Below are positions 36,601 to 44,766 of a stretch of 64,000 nucleotides of DNA, in pieces. How positions within the stretch are numbered: position 1 is the stretch's first letter; every line of letters starts with the position of its first letter. Below the pieces are notes generated by a model, which did not search any database, was not told the origin of the DNA, and saw only the letters and a list, made by a program, of their open reading frames with translations. The stretch lies in the NCBI RefSeq assembly GCF_900129545.1, contig NZ_FQWB01000002.1, forward strand, positions 468,473 to 532,472, read 5' to 3'. The position numbers and the translations under genes were made by a program. Origin of the DNA: Flavobacterium fluvii (GTDB lineage: Bacteria > Bacteroidota > Bacteroidia > Flavobacteriales > Flavobacteriaceae).

Positions 36601-37380
36601 TTCCAATGGAAAAAGTTCTTTTTCCAACGCATATTGTCCGCCGTGGGAACCGTTGCTCATTAGCGGATGATGCATTGCAATGATTACTGTTTTGTCTTGA
36701 TTTTTATTCAAAAGACTTGCCAGTTCGTCAAAAAAACCTTCCCGGGTTTTGATGCTGCAATTGTCGTTTATGGTGGGGTATTTGTCCCAATCTTCCAAAA
36801 ACCATTGACTGTCGATAGCGATTAAAGTGATGTTTTTGTCAATTATTGATTCTTCCAGACCACAGCTTTTTTGAGGCAAAAATGCTTTTTTGTCATTGAG
36901 GTAATCCGTTACAAATTTTTCTTGACGTTCCAATCCCGTAATTCCGTTGTACCAATCGTGATCGCAGGGAATAAAAATGGTTTTGCCTTTGAAGTTTTTG
37001 GATAACTGCAACTGGTTTTTGAGTTTGGTTTCAGCCAAAGCACGTTCTTCTGGAGCATCATTTTTTGGAAATCCTTTGGGATAAATATTGTCGCCAAGGA
37101 ATAATAGCGTACTTTTTTTATTTGAATTTTCTAACCTGTTTTGGAGTATGGCAAGCGTTTGCTGCGCTTTTTCTTCTTCAGTATTTCCTGCATCGCCAAT
37201 CAAGAAAAAGGTATGGGCAATTTTTGAGGAATCGGTTTCATTTAGGATGACATAATTTTTTATGTTTTTGCCATATTGGGCATGATGTGTAGCGCAAGAT
37301 TGTGCTACCAAGATCAATACAATGATGGCGAAATTTATTTTACTCCTTTTTGTGAAACAACTTTTTAAAAACAACACCAT
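33646..37380 (-). CDS. Metallophosphoesterase fused to Omp85-type surface-antigen barrel
   Basis: A 1244-residue fusion. An N-terminal lipobox-like segment (LILVAQSC, Cys29) suggests a lipoprotein. Residues about 55-340 form a calcineurin-like phosphoesterase: IGDAGNTEEE (61-70), FLGDNIYPKG (94-103), CDHDW (139-143, where most relatives have GNHD/E), AMHHPLMSNGSHGG and VVSGHDRNLQ. The central part (about 400-850) is uncharacterised. The C-terminal 350 residues are beta-strand-rich with GFPFGGYNPDDGVKLGF and GGDYDLRGFRNERFLG, typical of the bacterial surface antigen/BamA-TamA barrel. The phosphoesterase would then act at the cell surface or in the periplasm, tethered to its own barrel. Such fusions occur in Bacteroidota; substrate unknown. 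Confidence 0.85.
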   Translation of the reverse strand: MVLFLKSCFTKRSKINFAIIVLILVAQSCATHHAQYGKNIKNYVILNETDSSKIAHTFFLIGDAGNTEEEKAQQTLAILQNRLENSNKKSTLLFLGDNIYPKGFPKNDAPEERALAETKLKNQLQLSKNFKGKTIFIPCDHDWYNGITGLERQEKFVTDYLNDKKAFLPQKSCGLEESIIDKNITLIAIDSQWFLEDWDKYPTINDNCSIKTREGFFDELASLLNKNQDKTVIIAMHHPLMSNGSHGGQYALEKELFPLEQKIPLPVIGSAINLIRKTSGINPQDTQNKVYTNFAKRVKTLLQNQRNVIVVSGHDRNLQYLGKNNIRQIISGAGSNPEAAKAVNPTDFSYGGNGYAVLTLYKNGETKVAFYGNENQREKLLLEQTIIKVRDTVAPINLPTKFAATTTTSIYSDEMTRKSIFHKFLFGQHYRKYYSLPIKAKTATLDTLFGGVKPTREGDEYQSKSLGLVNAKEKEYVMRALKKSTSRFLQTVLFKNQFVLNQFDNTYAEGFLFDFYTTSHPYTQLAVANLSDKIGVAHTNPLLYFIPKQAVLKGFNYNFGDELYLVEENLTGSQKNTESFGKPLDIISTDDVMKNLHKEEKYTIDEPEYIKARLFDMLIGDWDRDSDQWRWGEYHENGKIVYKPIPRNRDQAFTKFDGALFSILMNKPVMRNQQTFKNDIKNVKWLNREPYPQDIAFLKTADEKEWIKQAKYIQEQLSDVEIDAAFTNLPKEVQDETIEEIKQKLKIRKTKLQNYAKEYYRVLQKTVLIVGTDKKDKFIITNTSKNNTEIAVYKLNKEGDELLYTKNFTAGKTKNIWIYGLDDVDVFEVKGNSKSGIKIRLIGGQNNDSYTVENGKRIKIYDFKSKPNNYALDAKTKTVLTDEYEPNLYNYQKVKYNAFSGFPFGGYNPDDGVKLGFIANYVVNKFNQYPYTQKHVLKVNYLFATSGYEFTYNGYFPRILGNWNFELESNFTSPNFTINYFGYGNETVNDDELYGMDYNRVRLRTLRATPSIKKVGRHGSEISFGALFEKLKVEETTDRYINIPGAVNPNVFNNQQYVGVALKYSFENYDVPSLPTMGFGFSVAGSWKMNVGETKSNFPTLDAKINFNHKIDAKGQLVLATIIKSKVLFNNNFEFYQGATLGGDYDLRGFRNERFLGKVSFYQSTDLRWNIGKIKKSIIPMSYGILGGFDYGRVWLNGENSQKWHQSVGGGLWINGLNAITGRVTYFKSIDDRARITVGLGYGF

Positions 37381-37706
37381 AATTATACTTTAAATTAGTT
37401 AGCTTTGAGATTGCCAATTGCTCAAAGAAATATATGCTTTGACTTGTTTTGGCGAACCTAGTTTTTAAAAAATTGTTTTTTTTTTGAGCTTTTAAGAATA
37501 ATCAAAACCACTTATTTTCATCAGAAACGTATTTATTGGTCTTTAATAGCTTCTTCTGATCAATGGGTGTCAAGCTCGTGTACCTTTTCGTTGGTCACAG
37601 ACGGAAAGTTGGAAAAACCCCTGTGTTCTTGATGCCATTTTGCCAACTTGTCAAATCAGGAAGAATACTATTGAATTATCCATTGGTGTGGACAGTGCTA
37701 AATGTT
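37381..37706. other. Intergenic region, nothing recognised
   Basis: 326 bases upstream of the phosphoesterase gene and downstream of the 61-residue membrane protein gene. A short CTTTGAG...CTCAAAG inverted repeat lies at about 37401-37425. I see no gene, RNA or clear promoter. Confidence 0.4.
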
Positions 37707-37892
37707 TTACACATGTGCATTCATCAAGTTGTCGAAAAGACCAAACGCTTTGAGTAGCCAAACAATCACAAGAATTACAACCACAATGTTGAAGATTTTT
37801 TTTATCGTGTAATCCATTGGAATATAAGTGTTAACGAGCCAAAGAAGGACGCCCACGATAATTAGTACTAGCAATATGGTAAGTAGTGGCAT
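37707..37892 (-). CDS. Thivi_2564-type small membrane protein
   Basis: A 61-residue protein with two hydrophobic helices (about 3-20 and 33-52) linked by NTYIPMDYTIKKI. The pattern LWLVNTYIPMD...KIFNIVVVILVIVWLLKAFGL is characteristic of a widespread family of tiny membrane proteins annotated as Thivi_2564-like. Function unknown. Short but well conserved in form, so I accept it as a gene. The ATG at 37892 directly precedes the first helix. Confidence 0.8.
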   Translation of the reverse strand: MPLLTILLVLIIVGVLLWLVNTYIPMDYTIKKIFNIVVVILVIVWLLKAFGLFDNLMNAHV

Positions 37893-38082
37893 AATAATTG
37901 ATTTTAAGTTGAATCAAAAGTATTGTAGTTTATTCCTAAAAGAGTTATATAATTCAAAAAAGGAGTTGCATTATTCACGTATTTAATACTTCGATAGTTG
38001 GATTTGCACAAGAGCAAAGTAATCTGAGGAAGAGATACATACTCACAAGATTGAAAATAACACCATTTTTTTTAATTGCCAA

Positions 38083-38138
38083 AAGCCCTAAACAGTGTTG
38101 AGTGTTTGGGGCTTTTTTTTGTGTATCGTCCTGAAAAA
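38083..38138 (+). repeat. Hairpin element, copy 1 (terminator-like)
   Basis: AAGCCCTAAACA...TGTTTGGGGCTT followed by eight T and TCGTCCTGAAAAA (38126-38138). The same hairpin plus TCGTCCTAAAAAA is at 46951-47008. The T tract implies termination of plus-strand RNA, but no plus-strand gene lies upstream (37893-38082), so either a small RNA or a mobile repeat is present. The rest of the gap 37893-38241 shows nothing else. Confidence 0.6.
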
Positions 38139-38241
38139 TTTCCAAAAATATTTGCGCAACCGAAAAGTTGTATATATTTTGCAAGCAATTGGTTTATAAT
38201 GATTAGACCAATTAATATTAAAACTAAACCAATAATCAATT

Positions 38242-38619
38242 ATGAAAAACAAAATCACTTTCGTTTTAAGTCTGTTATTTGGACTGATGTTTATCAATGC
38301 CGGATTGAACAAGTTTCTGAACTATATGCCAATGCCGGAGCATTTGCCCGAGAAAATGATGAAAGCAATGGCTGCTTTTATGGAAATAGGTTGGCTAATG
38401 CCGCTTGTTGGAACTTTTGAAGTTTTGGGAGGTTTGTTGATCATCATACCAAAGACAAGAGCATTGGGCGCTTTGATGATTTTCCCCATTATGGTCGGAA
38501 TTGTATTGACGAATATAGTGCAGGATTCCAGCGGATTGCCTATTGCGGGAGTTTTTAGTGCTATCTTGATTTGGATAATGTATGACAACAAAGAAAAATA
38601 CGCTCCTTTGTTTAAATAA
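38242..38619 (+). CDS. DoxX-family membrane protein
   Basis: A 125-residue membrane protein with four predicted helices (about 5-22, 46-66, 74-92, 98-117). FGLMFINAGLNKFLNYMP at the N-terminus and FMEIGWLMPLVGTFEVLGGL in the middle fit the DoxX/DoxD-like family. Members are linked to thiosulphate:quinone chemistry or to redox stress in other phyla, but most are uncharacterised. Single gene ending at a bidirectional terminator. Confidence 0.82.
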   Translation: MKNKITFVLSLLFGLMFINAGLNKFLNYMPMPEHLPEKMMKAMAAFMEIGWLMPLVGTFEVLGGLLIIIPKTRALGALMIFPIMVGIVLTNIVQDSSGLPIAGVFSAILIWIMYDNKEKYAPLFK

Positions 38620-38640
38620 AAGCAATAAATAAAGATGTAA

Positions 38641-38684
38641 AAAAAGCAAACCCTAAACATTTTTAAGTGTTTAGGGTTTTTTGT
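38641..38684. terminator. Bidirectional terminator (hairpin family, copy 3)
   Basis: AAACCCTAAACA...TGTTTAGGGTTT with A and T runs on the two sides, between the converging DoxX and Old Yellow Enzyme genes. Nearly the same sequence is at 49682-49728. Confidence 0.8.
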
Positions 38685-38709
38685 AGCCCCATTTTGGGTC
38701 AAAAATTTA

Positions 38710-39813
38710 TTACAATACCAATTCGCCCAAAGCTTCTTTACTGAATCCTACAAGCTGACTTGTTTTTCCTGATTTTATTTTTGCAGTCCAGTTGGGGTCG
38801 GACAATAAAGGTCTTCCAACGGCAACCAAATCAAAATCGCCCCTGTCGAAACGTCTGTTCAATTCATCCAATGAAGTGGGCTGTGAACTTTCGCCTGCAA
38901 AAGCACCAAAGAAATCACCTGAAAGTCCAACAGAACCAACGGTAATGGTTGGAGCTCCCGTTACTTTTTTGGCCCAACCCGCAAAATTTAAATCCGATTT
39001 TTCGAACTCGGGTTCCCAGAAACGGCGCTGTGAACAATGCAAAATATCGACACCGGCATCCACAAGAGGCGTTAGCCAAGCGTCTAGTTCCTGCGGATTT
39101 TTGGCCAATTTATAATTGTAATCCGAAGGCTTGAATTGGGAGAAACGCATGATTATCGCAAAATCGTTGCCGACTTGTTTTCTGATTTCTTTCACTACTT
39201 CAATGGCAAAACGATTGCGTTGCCGCAATGTTTTTCCGCCATAAATATCCGTGCGTAAATTGGTTTCAGGGCTGAAGAATTGGTCAATCAAGTACCCGTG
39301 GGCACCGTGAATTTCGATGGTGTCAAAACCCAGTCTTTTGGCATCGGCAGCCGCTTTTCCGAAAGCAAGAATGGTGTCTTCAATATCTCTTTCAGACATC
39401 GTATTTCCGTTATTGAAACCCGGACGGTTTAATCCCGACGGCCCTTCAAAAGGAACTGGCGGTACCCAGCCCGAATGATGATTGTCCATAATTCCCATGT
39501 GCCAGATTTGCGGTCCCATCTGGCCTCCGGAAGAGTGGACTTCATTGATCACTTTTTTCCATCCTTTCAGTGCTTCATCGCCATAAAAGTGGGGAACATT
39601 TCCATCATTGGATGACGAAGGCCTGTCGATGACAGTTCCTTCCGACAATATCAAACCCACTTCGCCTTCGGCTCTTTTTTGATAATAAGCGGCTACTTCG
39701 TCTGTTGGAATTCCGTTTGGAGAAAAGGAGCGCGTCATTGGCGCCATTACGATTCGGTTTTTAAGATGTAACGATTTTAGGCTAAAGGGCGTAAATAAAT
39801 TAGTTGTACTCAT
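38710..39813 (-). CDS. Old Yellow Enzyme family alkene reductase
   Basis: A 367-residue FMN-dependent TIM-barrel oxidoreductase that reduces activated C=C bonds or nitro groups with NAD(P)H. The N-terminal LKNRIVMAPMTRSFSPNGIP is the classic FMN-binding start; GFDTIEIHGAHGYLIDQFFS carries the substrate-binding His pair motif (HGAH); YGGKTLRQRNRFAIEVV and VAVGRPLLSDPNW follow. Length fits NemA/XenB-type proteins (about 360). The physiological substrate is unknown. Confidence 0.92.
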   Translation of the reverse strand: MSTTNLFTPFSLKSLHLKNRIVMAPMTRSFSPNGIPTDEVAAYYQKRAEGEVGLILSEGTVIDRPSSSNDGNVPHFYGDEALKGWKKVINEVHSSGGQMGPQIWHMGIMDNHHSGWVPPVPFEGPSGLNRPGFNNGNTMSERDIEDTILAFGKAAADAKRLGFDTIEIHGAHGYLIDQFFSPETNLRTDIYGGKTLRQRNRFAIEVVKEIRKQVGNDFAIIMRFSQFKPSDYNYKLAKNPQELDAWLTPLVDAGVDILHCSQRRFWEPEFEKSDLNFAGWAKKVTGAPTITVGSVGLSGDFFGAFAGESSQPTSLDELNRRFDRGDFDLVAVGRPLLSDPNWTAKIKSGKTSQLVGFSKEALGELVL

Positions 39814-39851
39814 AATTTTTATATGTTAGATTATTAATGTGTTTTGGTTTC

Positions 39852-40034
39852 ACCATTAAGATATTAAGAAAATAAAGGCTTAATCTATTCTCAACGGTTT
39901 ACAAACCGTTATTTTTTTTACCATTAAGATATTAAGGGAATAAAGACTTAATCTATCTTACATATTTTAATGGTTTTGATTTTATTAACGGTTAAGAAAA
40001 ATAGAAACTTAATTTTTCTTAATATCTTAATGGT
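39852..40034. repeat. ACCATTAAGATATTAAG repeat cluster
   Basis: ACCATTAAGATATTAAG occurs at 39852-39868 and 39920-39936, and in inverse orientation at 40018-40034. Each direct copy is followed by AATAAAG(G/A)CTTAATCTAT. Between them AACGGTTTACAAACCGTT (39893-39910) is a palindrome. The whole 200-base gap is thus repeat DNA. Confidence 0.75.
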
Positions 40035-40049
40035 GAAAAAAAATGTGAT

Positions 40050-41468
40050 TTATCTCCAGCCTCCGCCCAATGAACGGTACAATTCAGTATTGGCTGTAAG
40101 TTGTGCTCTTTTGATATCTGCCAGTTCCAGTTCACTTTGCAGTAAATTGGCCTGTGCAGACAATACTTCAAGATATTCTGCCATTCCGTTTTGGAACAAC
40201 ATTTTCGAATTCTTGATGGCTTGATGCAATGTTTTTACGCGTTCCTGAAGAAAGTACTGCTGCTGGTTTAATTTTTCGACTTTAACCAAGGCATTCGATA
40301 CTTCGCTAACTGCCACCAACACAGATTGTCTGAAACTTAAAACGGCTTTTTCTCTTTCGGCAACCGCAATATTATATTGTGTTTTCAGTTTTTTGTTGTT
40401 CAATAAAGGCTGTGTCAAACCTCCCGCAACAGTTCCAAATAAGGAAGCCGGAATATTGAACCAGTTACTGCTTTCGAACGAATTTAATCCGCCTTGAGCC
40501 GTGATTCTGAGCGCAGGATACAAATCGGCTTTGGTGATTCCAACATTGGCATTGGCAGTTTTTAGAGCCAATTCGGCGCTTTTTACGTCAGGTCTTCTGC
40601 TTACCAATGAAGACGGAATTCCGATTGAAGCATTGTTTTTCACTTCGACAGCACCAAGAACGATGCTTCTTTTTTTCGAATTGGGGAATGAACCGGTCAA
40701 AACGCTCAACGCATTTTCCTGAATCGCAATGTTTTGTTCCAATAAAGGAACCAATTGCGCTGCATTTAATTTTTGCGCTTCCGACTGCTGGATGGCCAAT
40801 GAAGTCACCTGCCCGGCGTCAAATTTCAGTTTGATGATAGTAGAGGTGCTGTCAATTAATTGCACGTTTTTCTTGGCGATTTCCAATTGTGCGTCCAACA
40901 TCAAAAGATTGTAATAGCCGCTGGAAACATTGGCAACAATAGTGGTCTGTAATGCTTTTTTTACTTCTTCCGATTGAAGATAACTGGCAAATGCGCCTTT
41001 CTTTTGGTTTTTGATTTTCCCCCAGATATCAGCTTCCCACGAAAGAGAAACTCCTGTCGAGAAATCGTCAATATGTTTGGCACCTAGAGCCTGATCCAGA
41101 GTTCTTCCGGTAAAACTGTTATCAGAAGGATTATTGGTATTGGCAGTCACAAATAAATTGACCTGCGGTACATTTCCCCATTTGGATTGCGTGAATCTGT
41201 ATTGTGCAATTTCGATGTTTTTTGTTGCAATCTGCAAGTCGTTGTTTTTGGCCACGGCACTATCAATTAATTGGATGACATCTTTTTCGGTAAAGAAATT
41301 TTTCCACTCCAAATCACCAATACTGGCAGTATCTTTTGAAACCGATGCATTCCTGAAATTCTCGGGAAAGGCATCTTTTGGAGTTTCAATATCCTTGGAA
41401 ACTGTACAGGATATTATTGTGGTGATCAAAATGGGGACCATCACGATTTTGGTTATATATTTTTTCAT
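40050..41468 (-). CDS. RND efflux outer membrane lipoprotein (NodT/OprM type)
   Basis: A 472-residue TolC-family outer membrane factor. Residues 1-21 are a lipoprotein signal with the lipobox cysteine Cys21 (TTIISC). Two OEP repeats, rich in helices and coiled-coil heptads, are recognisable: NNDLQIATKNIEIAQYRFTQ in the first and NVGITKADLYPALRITAQGG in the second, the latter being a family signature. It would form the exit duct for the pump encoded upstream. Third main gene of the efflux operon. Confidence 0.93.
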   Translation of the reverse strand: MKKYITKIVMVPILITTIISCTVSKDIETPKDAFPENFRNASVSKDTASIGDLEWKNFFTEKDVIQLIDSAVAKNNDLQIATKNIEIAQYRFTQSKWGNVPQVNLFVTANTNNPSDNSFTGRTLDQALGAKHIDDFSTGVSLSWEADIWGKIKNQKKGAFASYLQSEEVKKALQTTIVANVSSGYYNLLMLDAQLEIAKKNVQLIDSTSTIIKLKFDAGQVTSLAIQQSEAQKLNAAQLVPLLEQNIAIQENALSVLTGSFPNSKKRSIVLGAVEVKNNASIGIPSSLVSRRPDVKSAELALKTANANVGITKADLYPALRITAQGGLNSFESSNWFNIPASLFGTVAGGLTQPLLNNKKLKTQYNIAVAEREKAVLSFRQSVLVAVSEVSNALVKVEKLNQQQYFLQERVKTLHQAIKNSKMLFQNGMAEYLEVLSAQANLLQSELELADIKRAQLTANTELYRSLGGGWR

Positions 41469-41483
41469 TTTACTTTTTCGTAA

Positions 41484-41597
41484 TTAAATTTCTGGGCAGT
41501 TCTCTTTTCTGTTGTCAATATCTTTTGACACTTTATACGCTATGTACGTGAGGCTGGTGATGATTGTCAATAGAATTGTTGTGATATAATTTTCCAT
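41484..41597 (-). CDS. Possible 37-residue membrane protein overlapping the pump gene
   Basis: An ATG at 41597 opens a frame MENYITTILLTIITSLTYIA that continues to a TAA at 41484-41486. It would give one membrane helix (about residues 4-21) followed by a charged tail (YKVSKDIDNRKENCPEI). It overlaps the last 65 bases of the RND permease gene in another frame and fills the otherwise empty gap before the outer membrane factor gene. Small single-helix partners of RND pumps exist (AcrZ in E. coli), which makes this attractive, but expression is not shown by the sequence. Could be a chance frame. Confidence 0.4.
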   Translation of the reverse strand: MENYITTILLTIITSLTYIAYKVSKDIDNRKENCPEI

Positions 41598-44500
41598 TTT
41601 TATTTTCTTTGTTATGAATTACAGCTACTGGTTTCCCGGTAACTTTTTCTTGTAAATATTGGAAAACGATGAATAAAACTGGGATGATCAACAACCCTAG
41701 AATTACTCCCGAAATCATTCCGCCCGCAGCACCAATACTAATGGAATGATTCCCTTGGGCTGACGGACCTTTGGCGGTCATCATCGGAATTAATCCAACT
41801 ACGAAAGCCAGTGACGTCATAATAATTGGACGTAAACGCAGTTTGGCAGCATCTATGGAAGCTTTGACTAATGCCTGACCGGATTTTCGCTTTTGGACAG
41901 CAAATTCTACAATCAGAATGGCATTCTTGGCGAGCAGTCCGATGAGCATTACCAAGGCAACCTGCACATAAATGTTGTTTTCGATTCCTGTCAATCCGAT
42001 GGCAACAAATACTCCAAAGATTCCGGCTGGGATCGAGAAGATTACTGCCAAAGGCAAAATGTAACTTTCGTACTGTGCAGCAAGCAGGAAGTAAATGAAT
42101 ATCAGACACAGTAAGAAAATCGTCGCTGACTGTCCTCCCGAAGAAATCTCTTCGCGTGTTTGTCCCGAGAATTCATAACTGTAACCTGCTGGCAATTGCT
42201 GCGCTGCGACTTCCTCTATTGCTTTGATGGCGTCTCCAGAACTAAATCCGGGTTTCGGAATCGCATTCACCGAAATAGAATTAAACAAATTGTATCTCGA
42301 AGCTGTTTCGGAACCATAAATACGAGACAGTTTTACCAAAGTATTGATCGGAACCATTTCGCCGTTTTTGTTTTTCACGAATACACGGTCAATGGCTGAC
42401 GGATCTGCCCTGTCGGCAATATCGGCCTGGACCACCACTCGGTAATATTTCCCAAATCGGTTAAAATCGGATGCTTGTGCACTACCAAAATAAGCCTGCA
42501 TCGTTTGCAGAATGTCTTTAACTTTTACGCCCAATTGATCGGCTTTGGCATCATTGATATCCAATTGCAATTGAGGATAATCGGCTTTGAAGCTGGTAAA
42601 AGCGACAGCAATTTCCGGGCGTTTCATCAATTCTCCAATGAACTTTTGAGAGATGCTACTAAACTTGTCCAGTTTACCGCCTGTTTTATCCTGCAATACT
42701 AAATCCAAGGCTTCAACATTACTAAAACCGGGTACGGTTGGGAAACTGAACACAAAGAAACTGCCTTCGGAAATCGCGCCTAATTTGCCACGAACCTCAT
42801 TCATTATTTCATCGATATTTTTAATGCTGCCACGTTCTTCATTTGGTTTAAGCAATACAAAAACCACTGCCGAAGACGGACTCGTAGAATTGGTCAACAA
42901 GTTGAAACCTGAAATCGCCGTTACAAATCGGGATGATTCCAAACCTCTCAGAGTATTCTCTGCTTTGGTCATTACTTTTTGGGTTCCGTCTAGAGAAGTC
43001 CCTGAAGGAGTATTAACTGCAATAGCAATAAACCCTTGATCTTCTGTCGGAATAAAACCAGATGGAGTCGTTTTTACCATTACAATAGTTGCAATAGTAA
43101 TTAAAGCCAATCCGCCTAAACTTACCCATTTGTTACGGATCAAAAATTTCAATCCGCCTACATAACGGTTGGTCAAAGACTCAAAACTATTATTGAATCC
43201 AGTAAAGAATTTTTCTTTAAAACCTTTTTTCTCATAAGGAGCGTCTCCTTTTGCGTGATTGTCTTTTAGGAACAAAGCGGCTAGGGCAGGACTCAAGGTC
43301 AAAGCATTAACGGCCGAAATTACAATCGCAATTGCCATAGTGAAGGCAAACTGACGGTAGAAAACTCCTGTTGAACCTTCCATAAAACCAACTGGCAAGA
43401 ATACCGCAGCCATTACCAGCGTGATCGAAATAATCGCTCCGGTAATTTCGTGCATTGCTTCATGTGTGGCTACTTTTGGAGACAGACCTTTGTGTTCCAT
43501 TTTGGCATGCACGGCTTCGACGACGACAATCGCATCATCGACCACAATACCAATTGCGAGAATTAAAGCGAAAAGCGTTAAAAGGTTTATCGAAAATCCG
43601 AATAACTGCATGAAGAAGAACGTTCCTAAAATCGCTACCGGAACTGCAATAGCCGGAATTAATGTTGATCTGAAATCCTGCAGGAAGAGGAAAACAACTA
43701 TAAATACCAGTATAAAAGCTTCCAGTAAAGTATGCTCCACTTGTTCAATAGACTGATCCAGAGAAACTTTTGTACTGTAGAAAATATTGTGTTTTATTCC
43801 CGCTGGAAAATCTTTGGATGCTTTAACCATCAGTTTGTTGATCGCAATCTGGATATCATTCGAGTTGGAACCCGCCAGCTGAATCACGCCAATAACGATT
43901 CCTTTTTTACCGTTCAAACGCGTTAAACTGTTGTAGGAGTAGGCACCCAATTCAACTCTTGCCACATCTTTCAATCGAAGAATAGAACCGTCGGAATTGG
44001 AACGAATGGCAATATTTTGATAATCTTCAGGTTTGGTTAGTTTTCCTTTGTATTTAATCACGTATTCGAAAACTTCGGTACTTCTTTCTCCAAATTTACC
44101 CGGAGCCGCTTCCAGACTTTTGTCCTGAATCGCTGCCATAACTTCATTTGGCGTCACATTATGAGTGGACATTTGAGTTGGATTCAGCCAAACTCTCATC
44201 GAATAATCTTTTACACCTCCAAAAATACTGGCAGCACCAACTCCCGGAATACGTTTTATTTCAGGGATAATATTGATCTGTGCATAATTGGCAACAAACG
44301 TTTGGTCGTATTTGGATTCATCCTCGGTATACATACCGATTGCCATGATAAAACTGTTTTGCTGTTTGGCAGTGATAATTCCCTGCTGTACTACTTCCGC
44401 AGGCAATTGGCTTGTCGCTTGAGCAACCCTGTTCTGAACGTTAACTGCAGCCTGATCGGCATCAGTTCCTAATTTAAAGAAAACGGTAATCGCCAACGTA

Positions 44501-44757
44501 CCGTCGTTACTGGCAGTGGAACTCATATAAGTCATGTTCTCGACACCATTTATGGATTCTTCCAGCGATGGCGCAACAGAACGCAAAACAGTTTCTGCAT
44601 TCGCTCCCGGATAAACTGCCGTCACCAAAACCGATGGCGGCGCAATATCAGGAAACTGTTGTAAAGGCAATTTCGTAAGTCCAAGTACTCCTAATATCAC
44701 CAGTAAAATGGAGATAACGGTTGCCAGTACGGGTCTTTGTATAAATATTTTGAACAT
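41533..44757 (-). CDS. RND efflux permease, HAE1 (AcrB) family
   Basis: A 1074-residue inner membrane proton-driven drug exporter. Twelve membrane helices and two large periplasmic loops are expected; the N-terminus IQRPVLATVISILLVILGVL and the TM4 proton-relay GIVVDDAIVVVEAV with paired Asp are typical. Sequence blocks such as GTDADQAAVNVQNRVAQA and TPSGFIPTEDQG fit the hydrophobe/amphiphile branch. The last 25 residues (after KPVAVIHN) are probably not conserved and overlap a possible small frame. It lies 9 bases after the adaptor gene and is co-transcribed. Confidence 0.96.
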   Translation of the reverse strand: MFKIFIQRPVLATVISILLVILGVLGLTKLPLQQFPDIAPPSVLVTAVYPGANAETVLRSVAPSLEESINGVENMTYMSSTASNDGTLAITVFFKLGTDADQAAVNVQNRVAQATSQLPAEVVQQGIITAKQQNSFIMAIGMYTEDESKYDQTFVANYAQINIIPEIKRIPGVGAASIFGGVKDYSMRVWLNPTQMSTHNVTPNEVMAAIQDKSLEAAPGKFGERSTEVFEYVIKYKGKLTKPEDYQNIAIRSNSDGSILRLKDVARVELGAYSYNSLTRLNGKKGIVIGVIQLAGSNSNDIQIAINKLMVKASKDFPAGIKHNIFYSTKVSLDQSIEQVEHTLLEAFILVFIVVFLFLQDFRSTLIPAIAVPVAILGTFFFMQLFGFSINLLTLFALILAIGIVVDDAIVVVEAVHAKMEHKGLSPKVATHEAMHEITGAIISITLVMAAVFLPVGFMEGSTGVFYRQFAFTMAIAIVISAVNALTLSPALAALFLKDNHAKGDAPYEKKGFKEKFFTGFNNSFESLTNRYVGGLKFLIRNKWVSLGGLALITIATIVMVKTTPSGFIPTEDQGFIAIAVNTPSGTSLDGTQKVMTKAENTLRGLESSRFVTAISGFNLLTNSTSPSSAVVFVLLKPNEERGSIKNIDEIMNEVRGKLGAISEGSFFVFSFPTVPGFSNVEALDLVLQDKTGGKLDKFSSISQKFIGELMKRPEIAVAFTSFKADYPQLQLDINDAKADQLGVKVKDILQTMQAYFGSAQASDFNRFGKYYRVVVQADIADRADPSAIDRVFVKNKNGEMVPINTLVKLSRIYGSETASRYNLFNSISVNAIPKPGFSSGDAIKAIEEVAAQQLPAGYSYEFSGQTREEISSGGQSATIFLLCLIFIYFLLAAQYESYILPLAVIFSIPAGIFGVFVAIGLTGIENNIYVQVALVMLIGLLAKNAILIVEFAVQKRKSGQALVKASIDAAKLRLRPIIMTSLAFVVGLIPMMTAKGPSAQGNHSISIGAAGGMISGVILGLLIIPVLFIVFQYLQEKVTGKPVAVIHNKENKNGKLYHNNSIDNHHQPHVHSV

Positions 44758-44766
44758 CTGTAAAAA

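Noticed and set aside
41738..42109. 123-codon minus-strand frame inside the RND permease
   Set aside because: Alternative frame of a conserved gene with Cys/His-rich translation; no signal for translation.
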